This document shows positions 1 to 4,987 of a stretch of 10,588 nt of DNA, one piece after another. The first letter of the stretch is position 1. Each line of letters starts with the position of its first letter. The translations under genes and the position numbers were made by a program. Under the pieces are notes generated by a model that made no database searches, was not told where the DNA came from, and saw only the letters and a list, made by a program, of their open reading frames with translations. The stretch comes from Microbacteriaceae bacterium (GTDB lineage Bacteria > Actinomycetota > Actinomycetes > Actinomycetales > Microbacteriaceae), in assembly GCA_022701925.1 (NCBI GenBank), contig JAKONM010000024.1, positions 1 to 10,588 of the forward strand, given 5' to 3'.

Positions 1-2
1 TG

Positions 3-353
3 TTCAAGGTCGACAATGATCCCCGAATCACCCGGTTCGGATCGTTCATCCGGAAGTACTCGCTGGACGAGCTGCCGCAGCTGTTCAACGTGATTCGTGG
101 CGAGATGAGTCTGGTCGGCCCGCGTCCGCAACGGGCGGAGGAAGTCGCGCTTTACGACAACGCCGCAGGTCGGCGCCTGCTGGTGAAGCCCGGCATTACG
201 GGGTTGTGGCAGGTCAGCGGCCGGAGTGACCTGTCCTGGGAGGACACAATTCGTCTCGACCTCTATTACGCGGAGAACTGGTCCTTGCTCGACGACTTCG
301 TCATCATGCTCTGGACCGTCAAAACCGTGCTCCAGTCGCAGGGAGCCCGTTGA
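3..353 (+). CDS. Polyprenyl-phosphate sugar-1-phosphate transferase, C-terminal part (truncated at window edge)
   Basis: This is the C-terminal part of a bacterial sugar transferase (WcaJ/WbaP/ExoY-type family). These membrane enzymes transfer a sugar-1-phosphate from a nucleotide sugar to undecaprenyl phosphate, the first committed step of a lipid-linked glycan. The frame is open from the left edge and gives 116 codons before TGA at 351-353. The family signature is clear: DPRITRFGSFIRKYSLDELPQ, then FNVIRGEMSLVGPRP, then KPGITGLWQVSGRSDLSWEDTIRLDLYY and a C-terminal aromatic helix (WSLLDDFVIMLWTVKTVL). ATG 105 is only an internal Met. The N-terminal membrane helices lie outside the window, so it is unclear whether this is the long (WbaP/WcaJ) or short (PglC) form. 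The sugar it transfers cannot be read from the sequence. It sits 168 bp upstream of a GT2 gene on the same strand. Family assignment is very secure. Confidence 0.95.
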   Translation, partial: FKVDNDPRITRFGSFIRKYSLDELPQLFNVIRGEMSLVGPRPQRAEEVALYDNAAGRRLLVKPGITGLWQVSGRSDLSWEDTIRLDLYYAENWSLLDDFVIMLWTVKTVLQSQGAR

Positions 354-521
354 TCCCCGTGACCGCCTACTTGCGCCAGAGCGTTGCTCGACGCGCTCAC
401 CTACAGTGCGGAGTACGGGCGGCGTCGCACTACAAGCGGTTCTCGGCGCCGCGGGCCTCGCGTCGCATACCCCCGACATGGACCGGACCATTCAGCCGAA
501 TCGCCCGCGACGGAGTCGGAA

Positions 522-1463
522 TTGCCCACGATTGACGCGATCGTGCCCATCTACGGGCACTGGGAGATGGTCCAACGGTGCCTCGCCCGCCTTGTTGCGC
601 AGGAGACCGCGACGCGTGTGATCGTGGTCGATGACTGCTCTCCCGACGACACTGCGGAACGAGTAGCGGCGTCCTTCCCGCAGGTCGAGCTCGTGCGGAT
701 GCAGGTGAACTCGGGCTTCGCCGCGGCCTGCAACGCCGGCTTCGCGGCGGGCACCGGCGATATCGTCGTCCTGGTGAACAGCGATGTCGAGTCGGCTCCG
801 GCGATGACTGGCTGCCTGGCCCGTGCATTCGAGGACCCGGCGATCGGGAGTGCTGCACCGGTGATCCTCCAGCCTGACGGTCGGCTGGATGCGCTCGGGA
901 TCTGCGCCGACCCGACGCTTGCCGGATTCGTCCGCTTCCACGGCGCTTCGCAAGAGGCCGTTGGAAGGTCGGCGCCGACTCTTCTCGGGCCCTACGGCGC
1001 GGTTGCGGCCTACCGACGCGCAACGATCCCGAACGGCCTGTTGTTCGACGAGAACATCTTCATGTACGGCGAAGAACTCGATCTGGCGCTACGGCTTCGG
1101 GCAGCGGGCCACAGTTCTCGTGTAGTCCAGGACGCGCGCGCGGTGCACCTCGGAGGTGCCACGACGGGTAAAGGGTCCGCGCGCCAGCGCTACCTCGCGG
1201 GATACGGGCGCGGATACCTGCTAGGGAAGTACCGGGTGCTGCATACGAAATGGGCGGTGCGAGCCGTGCTTACGGAGACGATCGTGGTGAGCCTCCGGCT
1301 TCTCGCCTCACGCGACACCTCTGCTTTGCGTGGGCGCATCGACGGATTTCGAAGCGGTCGTATCGTCCCTGCTGCGACGGCGCCCGTCCTTGGTTTGGAG
1401 ACGCGGATCGGATTCCTGCGAAGTCTGAGGATGCGATCGGATGCCTACTGGGCAAGGTTCTGA
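522..1463 (+). CDS. GT2 family glycosyltransferase
   Basis: This is a GT-A fold family 2 glycosyltransferase of 313 aa, likely adding one sugar to the lipid-linked repeat unit at the inner face of the membrane. TTG 522 is the chosen start: GGAG at 512-515 lies 6 nt upstream, and translation begins right before the first Rossmann strand (PTIDAIVPIYGHW). The frame stays open upstream to at least TTG 384, but that stretch (rich in Arg, Ser and Gly) does not look like protein. Visible motifs are VVDDCSPDD (nucleotide binding), NSGFAAACNAGF, the DxD-equivalent NSDVES near residue 85, and FDENIFMYGEELDLALRLR near residues 175-193, the acceptor/base segment typical of rhamnosyltransferase-like GT2 enzymes. 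Donor and acceptor are unknown. The 354-521 gap upstream holds an isolated TACAGT (402-407) but no matching -35, so cotranscription with the sugar transferase is possible. Confidence 0.9.
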   Translation: MPTIDAIVPIYGHWEMVQRCLARLVAQETATRVIVVDDCSPDDTAERVAASFPQVELVRMQVNSGFAAACNAGFAAGTGDIVVLVNSDVESAPAMTGCLARAFEDPAIGSAAPVILQPDGRLDALGICADPTLAGFVRFHGASQEAVGRSAPTLLGPYGAVAAYRRATIPNGLLFDENIFMYGEELDLALRLRAAGHSSRVVQDARAVHLGGATTGKGSARQRYLAGYGRGYLLGKYRVLHTKWAVRAVLTETIVVSLRLLASRDTSALRGRIDGFRSGRIVPAATAPVLGLETRIGFLRSLRMRSDAYWARF

Positions 1464-1532
1464 CGAGACGGCCCTTTCGCGGCCCACATCGCTAATCGCC
1501 ACCACGCGGTGGCCGAGGTGTCGATTAATCGC
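1464..1532. terminator. Convergent intergenic region with nested inverted repeats
   Basis: These 69 bp separate two convergent GT2 genes. GCCACC (1498-1503) pairs perfectly with GGTGGC (1508-1513) across a 4-nt loop. TAATCG (1493-1498) is inverted as CGATTA (1522-1527), flanking that stem. CGATTAATCG (1522-1531) is itself a perfect 10-bp palindrome just past the minus-strand stop. No clear T-tract follows on either strand, so a bidirectional hairpin terminator is an inference; the palindrome could also be a protein-binding site. Confidence 0.4.
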
Positions 1533-2426
1533 TCAGTCTTGAGGGGCGCCCACGACGCGAGCGGCGTTACCCCGAAGTCGACCTCGCCGCCCACCCAGCG
1601 CGTCCGCTAGCCCTGTGGCTACCGCAGCGACCTGCTTCACCTTCTGCGGGCCGAAGACCAGGCAGCGAGCGAATTGGAGCAACTCGCCGGCAATGCCAGC
1701 CGCCGTCCAGTCCGGTCTTGCGAGGCCGAACCTAGCAAAGACGATGGCGCGGTTCCGGGTGATGTAATAGCGTCGCCACGGCGGGTGGTATGCGAAGGAT
1801 GTTCCTCTGCTGCGAGTGACTCGGACGCCCGTCGTGCGGATTCGACGTCCCAGGGAGTGCTCCACGGCACATCCGCGCGCGAGGTACGTAGGGACTCCGG
1901 CCAGCGAGGCGCGCAGTATGAAGTCGGTGTCCACGCAATCGATGAACAGTTCCTCGTCGAACCATCCGATCCGCTCGAATACGGTGGCGGGGATCAGGAG
2001 ACCGGATTGAATCGCCTCGAGGGTCGGGGTGACTTCGTCCCCTCGATCCGCGTAGCGGACTGCGCGCACCGTAGCGCCGGATTGCACTCCGGCCGCGATG
2101 ATTGCTGGAGAGCGGTGCGCGCGTTCCAGCCGGCTCGAGGCTTCTCGGGCCTTGCGAACGTAGTTGTCGTTCACTAAAGAGTCCTGATCAAGCGTCAGCA
2201 CGGCGTCGGCGCCGGCGTCCAGAGCAGCTCGTGCGCCGACGTTCAACGTCGCCGCAATGCCGCAGTTAGACGGGAGCCGAATCACCTCGATGCCTGGGTG
2301 GAGGCGGAGAAAGGGATCCTTGGTATCGGTCGCTGAGCCGTCATCCACCACGAGGACATGGTCAACCTGTGACGCGACACGGTGGATGTTCTGCACGACC
2401 TGCGCATCAGGATTGAACGTGGCCAC
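1533..2426 (-). CDS. Rhamnosyltransferase-like GT2 glycosyltransferase (true start probably CTG 2441)
   Basis: This GT2 enzyme resembles the RfbF/TIGR01556 type of rhamnosyltransferase. Motifs in order are VATFNPD, VVDDGSATDT, SNCGIAATLNVG, the DxD-like LTLDQDS, SGLLIPATVFERIGWFDEELFIDCVDTDFILRA (the acceptor-side FIDxVDT hallmark), VEHSLGRR and HPPWRRYYITRNR. The last two also match the C-terminal half of that family. GTG 2426 is the first conventional start but would begin inside the first beta strand. The in-frame codons upstream read I-I-A-V just before it, as the fold requires, and GGAGAGG (2453-2447) lies 5 nt before an in-frame CTG at 2441. CTG 2441 therefore gives a complete enzyme of 302 aa; the next in-frame stop is TAA at 2477. 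The 3' end faces the other GT2 gene. Base composition is visibly less GC-rich than the genes to the right. The rhamnose donor is suggested by family only. Confidence 0.88.
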   Translation of the reverse strand: MATFNPDAQVVQNIHRVASQVDHVLVVDDGSATDTKDPFLRLHPGIEVIRLPSNCGIAATLNVGARAALDAGADAVLTLDQDSLVNDNYVRKAREASSRLERAHRSPAIIAAGVQSGATVRAVRYADRGDEVTPTLEAIQSGLLIPATVFERIGWFDEELFIDCVDTDFILRASLAGVPTYLARGCAVEHSLGRRIRTTGVRVTRSRGTSFAYHPPWRRYYITRNRAIVFARFGLARPDWTAAGIAGELLQFARCLVFGPQKVKQVAAVATGLADALGGRRGRLRGNAARVVGAPQD

Positions 2427-2464
2427 GACGGCGATGATCAGGATGTCCTCTCCAATCGCTCTTA

Positions 2465-2470
2465 AGCATA
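2465..2470 (-). promoter_or_regulatory. Candidate -10 box for the minus-strand GT2 gene
   Basis: On the minus strand TATGCT (2470-2465) matches the TANNNT -10 pattern. Transcription from about 7 nt downstream would leave a short leader containing GGAGAGG before CTG 2441. A convincing -35 is not visible 17 bp upstream. The box lies in the most AT-rich stretch of the neighbourhood. Confidence 0.3.
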
Positions 2471-2482
2471 CAAGTTATCCCT

Positions 2483-2512
2483 TTGGCCTTGCCCACCCGT
2501 CGATATTAGACT
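2483..2512 (+). promoter_or_regulatory. Candidate promoter for the plus-strand GT4 gene
   Basis: TTGGCC (2483-2488) and TAGACT (2507-2512) are separated by 18 bp and resemble a housekeeping-sigma promoter with a TANNNT -10. It reads towards the GT4 gene and would give a leader of about 65 nt before the ribosome binding site and GTG at 2572-2586. It sits in a divergent intergenic region, so the two flanking glycosyltransferases could be controlled together. Confidence 0.4.
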
Positions 2513-2571
2513 CTGCGGGTGTAGCGGGGCCTTATCGCAGCGGACCGAACAGCGCGGGCCGTCCAGGCGGT

Positions 2572-2586
2572 AGAGGTAGAGGAGTG
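2572..2586 (+). promoter_or_regulatory. Strong ribosome binding site plus GTG, apparently the original start of the GT4 gene
   Basis: The purine-rich GGTAGAGGTAGAGGAG (2569-2584) contains AGAGG (2572-2576) 7 nt before GTG 2584-2586, by far the best initiation signal in this region. The codons after it (ATC GTC GG) are the ones expected at the N-terminus of the GT4 enzyme, but the frame then departs from the enzyme and rejoins it only after ATCGTCGG recurs at 2718. As the sequence stands, initiation here reads out of frame with the GT4 gene. Confidence 0.5.
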
Positions 2587-2594
2587 ATCGTCGG
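2587..2594 (+). repeat. Left copy of 8-bp direct repeat ATCGTCGG
   Basis: ATCGTCGG immediately follows GTG 2584. With the copy at 2718-2725 it brackets the segment that separates the initiation signals from the GT4 coding sequence. Confidence 0.6.
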
Positions 2595-2717
2595 TCAAGT
2601 GTGTCGTTGCGTAGCGAGGCGCGCCGGGCCGGGCCCAGGTCGAGCGACACGCCCCCAAGACGCGGGTGGTGCTGCGCTGTGGGCCTACCGTCCTCCAGGA
2701 CACGCCGGGAGGCAATC
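2595..2717. mobile_element. Candidate small insertion between 8-bp direct repeats
   Basis: The 123 bp between two copies of ATCGTCGG interrupt the start of the GT4 gene. Removing one repeat copy plus this segment (131 bp) joins the ribosome binding site and GTG directly to the enzyme frame and restores M-I-V-G-L-V-V-H-E-W, the family-typical N-terminus. The segment is very GC-rich, with palindromic GGCGCGCC and GGGCCC, and contains GTGTCG near its left end and CGACAC near 2645. Convincing terminal inverted repeats are not seen, so a non-autonomous transposable element is only one reading. A recombination scar or chance repeat is possible. It has no coding potential of its own. Confidence 0.35.
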
Positions 2718-3839
2718 ATCGTCGGACTGGTCGTACACGAGTGGATCGAGCCTCACGGCGGCTCCGAGCGGGTGCTCGAGGTCATCGCGGACACCTTCCC
2801 GACGAGCGACATCGTCGTGCCGTGGAACAACGCGCCGTGGCGGCACATCACGCCCCGGGTCACCGAGTCCTGGCTGGCGAGTACGCCGATCCGCGACAGG
2901 AAGGCGATGGCCGCCGTCGCGCTGCCGATGGTGTGGCGGACGGTCGTCGATCGGCACAAGGAGTACGAGTGGGTGCTCGCCAGCTCCCACCTCTTCTCGC
3001 ACCACGTCCGCGCGAAGGGCGCGGGAGGGGACGCGCCGAAGTTCGTCTACGTCCACTCGCCGGCGCGGTACATCTGGAACCCGGAGCTGGACGACCGCGG
3101 CAAGGGGCCGATCGCCCGAGTGGTCGGGGCGGGGTTGAAGCCGATCGACCGCCGGCGTGCGAAGGAGGCCCGCTCCATCGCCGCGAACAGCGCCTTCGTG
3201 AAGGCCCGGGTCGAGCAGGCGTGGCAGCGGGACGCCGTGGTGATCCACCCGCCGGTCGACGTGCAGCGCATCATCGACGGGCGCCGGTGGCGGGATCGCC
3301 TGACCCCGCAGGAGGAGGCCGTGCTCGCCGCCCTGCCCGCCCAGTTCGTGCTCGGCGCTTCGCGGTTCGTCTCCTACAAGCGACTGGACCTGGTCGTCCG
3401 TGCGGGCGAGGCCTCCGGCCTGCCGGTGGTGCTGGCGGGCGACGGGCCGCTGCGGGCCGAGCTCGAGCTGCTCGCCGCCGAGGCCTCCGTGCCGGTGGTG
3501 TTCGTGGAGAGCCCGGGATCGGCGCTGCTCTACGCGCTCTACGAGAGCGCAGCGGTGTACGTGTTCCCGCCGGTCGAGGACTTCGGGATGATGCCGGTGG
3601 AGGCGATGGCAGCTGGCACGCCGGTCATCGCCAACGCCGTCGGAGGCGCCAGGGAGAGCGTGCGGCCCGGGGTGAACGGGGTGCTCGTGGAGCGGTTCGA
3701 CGCCGCGGAGCTGCAGCGTGCGGTGCACGCGGCTGCGGCGCTCGACCGCAGCCGGATCCCGGACTCCGTGCTCGACTTCTCCGTCCAGAGCTTCCAGCGG
3801 CGGCTCGAGGATTGGGTCCAGACGGGCCTCGGGGCCTGA
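2679..3839 (+). CDS. GT4 family glycosyltransferase, 5' end disturbed
   Basis: This is a GT-B fold family 4 glycosyltransferase, probably cytoplasmic, adding a hexose such as mannose or glucose to the lipid-linked glycan (sugar not determinable). Conserved blocks are GLVVHEWIEPHGGSERVLE (glycine-rich N-terminal loop), FVYVHSPARYIWNPELD, the SAFVKARVEQAW segment, LGASRFVSYKRLDLVV (start of the C-terminal Rossmann domain), LAGDGPLRAELE, and the EX7E motif VEDFGMMPVEAMAAGTPV near 3575-3628. The catalytic body is intact to TGA 3837-3839. The start is the problem. Family members begin right at (M)xIVGLVVHEW (about 2715), where the in-frame codons are ATC ATC, with no ATG, GTG or TTG. GTG 2679 is the nearest conventional in-frame start, with only a weak GGTGG upstream and 12 extra residues; GTG 2601 is the next. 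The gene may be poorly expressed or effectively a 5'-disrupted allele. Confidence 0.85.
   Translation: MGLPSSRTRREAIIVGLVVHEWIEPHGGSERVLEVIADTFPTSDIVVPWNNAPWRHITPRVTESWLASTPIRDRKAMAAVALPMVWRTVVDRHKEYEWVLASSHLFSHHVRAKGAGGDAPKFVYVHSPARYIWNPELDDRGKGPIARVVGAGLKPIDRRRAKEARSIAANSAFVKARVEQAWQRDAVVIHPPVDVQRIIDGRRWRDRLTPQEEAVLAALPAQFVLGASRFVSYKRLDLVVRAGEASGLPVVLAGDGPLRAELELLAAEASVPVVFVESPGSALLYALYESAAVYVFPPVEDFGMMPVEAMAAGTPVIANAVGGARESVRPGVNGVLVERFDAAELQRAVHAAAALDRSRIPDSVLDFSVQSFQRRLEDWVQTGLGA
2718..2725 (+). repeat. Right copy of 8-bp direct repeat ATCGTCGG
   Basis: This is the second ATCGTCGG. Its codons ATC GTC GG(A) are the I-V-G at the expected start of the GT4 protein, and the coding frame continues unbroken from here to 3839. 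Confidence 0.6.
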
Positions 3840-3859
3840 TCGGCGCTCGCCGGGCTCAG
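3836..3859. terminator. Inverted repeat spanning both stop codons of two convergent GT4 genes
   Basis: CTGA (3836-3839) and CGGC (3841-3844) pair with GCCG (3849-3852) and TCAG (3856-3859) around a GCTC loop, with a 1/3-nt internal loop. The two stop codons (TGA 3837-3839 and, on the minus strand, 3858-3856) sit in the outer stem. Only 16 bp separate the genes. No T-tract follows on either strand, so terminator function is tentative. Confidence 0.3.
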
Positions 3860-4824
3860 ACCAGCGCGATCTGGTCGTCGATCCGGCCCGCCACCGAGTC
3901 CCACGAGTAGCGACGCCGGATCCGGTCCGCTGCGCCGGCCTCCAGCTCGCCGGCCTCGGCGGCGAGCATGGCGGCGCGCCACTGCGCGACGTCCTGCGCC
4001 TCGTCGACTGCGGCGCCGTTCCCGAGCACGATCTCGGCGACCGCGTCGCACCCGGCCCAGTGGACGACCGGGCAGCCCACCGCCAGGGCCTCGGCGGCGG
4101 GGAGCCCGAACCCCTCGGAGAGCGAGGGGAAGACGAGTGCCGAGGACGAGGCGTACAGGGCGGCGAGCTCCGCGTCGGACACGCCCTTGCGGAGGGTCAC
4201 CCGCCCGGCGAGGCCGTGCTGCTCCACGAGCCGCCGTGCCTCGACGTCGTCGTTCGACACGACCGTGAGGTGCAGCCGCGGCTCGGCTGCGACGGCGGCG
4301 AACACGACGCCCGGGTTCTTGTGCGGCTTCAACGCGCCCACGTACAGGAGTCCGGAGCGCTCGGACGCAGGTCGCTGCGAGAAGAAGGCGTCCGAGCACC
4401 CGTTGCCCACGTCGATCACGTCGACCTCGTCGTCGAGCCAGTCGCGCAGCACTGTGCGGGAGGTCTCCGACACCGTCAGGACGCGCCCGGCACGCAGCAC
4501 GGCGGGGCGCACGACGAGCCGGTAGTACAGCGCCTTCTTGCGGTCCTGCTCCGCCGGGTCCTGCAGCTGGATCAGGTCGTGCAGCGTCAGCAGCTGCTTC
4601 GCGCGGGTCGGTCCGCAGTGGAAGCCGGGGGAGAACACCACGTCGCGGGACCCCAGCCGCAGGCGGTGCGGGTTCACCAGGTCCATCGGCGACAGCGCGT
4701 CGCGCGGCCCTCCGAGACGTCGCGCGGGGGTCTGCAGCCGCGTCAGCACCTCGTGTCCGAACCGCGCGATGCCGTGCTGCCCGTCGCGGCGGGCGTCCAC
4801 CCACACCTGTCGCTCGTGTCCCAC
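3856..4824 (-). CDS. GT4 family glycosyltransferase
   Basis: This is a GT-B glycosyltransferase of family 4, 322 aa, presumed to extend the surface glycan on the cytoplasmic side. GTG 4824 is chosen as the start because GGAGGG (4836-4831) lies 6 nt upstream and translation opens with GHERQVWVDARRDGQHGIARFG, the usual N-terminal strand and glycine-containing loop. The frame extends to 5049, but the extra residues are Arg-rich and overlap the divergent DUF4012 gene. Motifs are VFSPGFHCGP, LLTLHDLIQLQDP, VLTVSETSRTVLRDWL, LLYVGALKPHKNP (start of the C-terminal domain) and the EX7E motif SEGFGLPAAEALAVGCPVVHW (about 4065-4124), which binds the nucleotide-sugar donor. The protein is shorter than many GT4 members but both domains appear complete. 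It is convergent with the other GT4 gene, and the two are not recent duplicates. Donor sugar unknown. Confidence 0.9.
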   Translation of the reverse strand: MGHERQVWVDARRDGQHGIARFGHEVLTRLQTPARRLGGPRDALSPMDLVNPHRLRLGSRDVVFSPGFHCGPTRAKQLLTLHDLIQLQDPAEQDRKKALYYRLVVRPAVLRAGRVLTVSETSRTVLRDWLDDEVDVIDVGNGCSDAFFSQRPASERSGLLYVGALKPHKNPGVVFAAVAAEPRLHLTVVSNDDVEARRLVEQHGLAGRVTLRKGVSDAELAALYASSSALVFPSLSEGFGLPAAEALAVGCPVVHWAGCDAVAEIVLGNGAAVDEAQDVAQWRAAMLAAEAGELEAGAADRIRRRYSWDSVAGRIDDQIALV

Positions 4825-4849
4825 GCGTCTCCCTCCGATCGCCCCGCCG

Positions 4850-4855
4850 AGGCTA
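4850..4855 (-). promoter_or_regulatory. Candidate -10 box for the minus-strand GT4 gene
   Basis: On the minus strand TAGCCT (4855-4850) fits TANNNT and would start transcription just upstream of the GGAGGG ribosome binding site. No good -35 is visible at 16-18 bp. It is supported only by position and pattern. Confidence 0.22.
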
Positions 4856-4865
4856 GACGGCGGCC

Positions 4866-4882
4866 GGTCCGAAGGTCGGATC
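4866..4882. repeat. Inverted repeat in the divergent promoter region
   Basis: GGTCCGA (4866-4872) and TCGGATC (4876-4882) form a 7-bp stem with one G-T pair and a 3-nt loop. It lies between the candidate -10 boxes of the divergent GT4 and DUF4012 genes, where an operator might be expected. Function unknown. Confidence 0.3.
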
Positions 4883-4934
4883 ACGCTTCGGCGACGCTCC
4901 GGAGGATGGGCGCGGTGGGGCGCAGCCCCTCGAA

Positions 4935-4940
4935 TAGGGT
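4935..4940 (+). promoter_or_regulatory. Candidate -10 box for the DUF4012 pair
   Basis: TAGGGT (4935-4940), preceded by GAA, matches the actinobacterial TANNNT -10 type and lies 47 bp before GTG 4988. The -35 region around 4912-4917 (GCGGTG) is poor, so an activator or alternative sigma factor could be needed, or the call is wrong. Confidence 0.3.
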
Positions 4941-4987
4941 GCAGACCGCTCGCCCACGACCTCCTCCCGAAGGGAAGCCGTACCACC

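Noticed and set aside
384..521. N-terminal extension of the first GT2 protein from TTG 384
   Set aside because: The extra 46 residues are Arg/Ser/Gly-rich and unlike GT2 N-termini; a ribosome binding site and TTG at 522 fit the fold better.
354..521. Promoter for the first GT2 gene at TACAGT 402-407
   Set aside because: No -35 element lies at 16-19 bp (nearest TTG hexamers are 12 or 25 bp away), so it was not listed as a feature.
2595..2717. Terminal inverted repeats of a classical insertion sequence in the candidate insertion
   Set aside because: Only a shared GTGTC near the ends could be found; this is too short to call terminal inverted repeats, and there is no transposase frame.
2462..2719. 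Small minus-strand frame of 85 codons in the divergent intergenic region
   Set aside because: It has no ribosome binding site or recognisable motif, spans the promoter region and the candidate insertion, and its codon use is not gene-like.
2685..3728. A 347-codon open frame on the minus strand across the GT4 gene
   Set aside because: It is rich in His, Arg and Pro with no recognisable motif, and is the mirror of a clearly coding GT4 frame in high-GC DNA.
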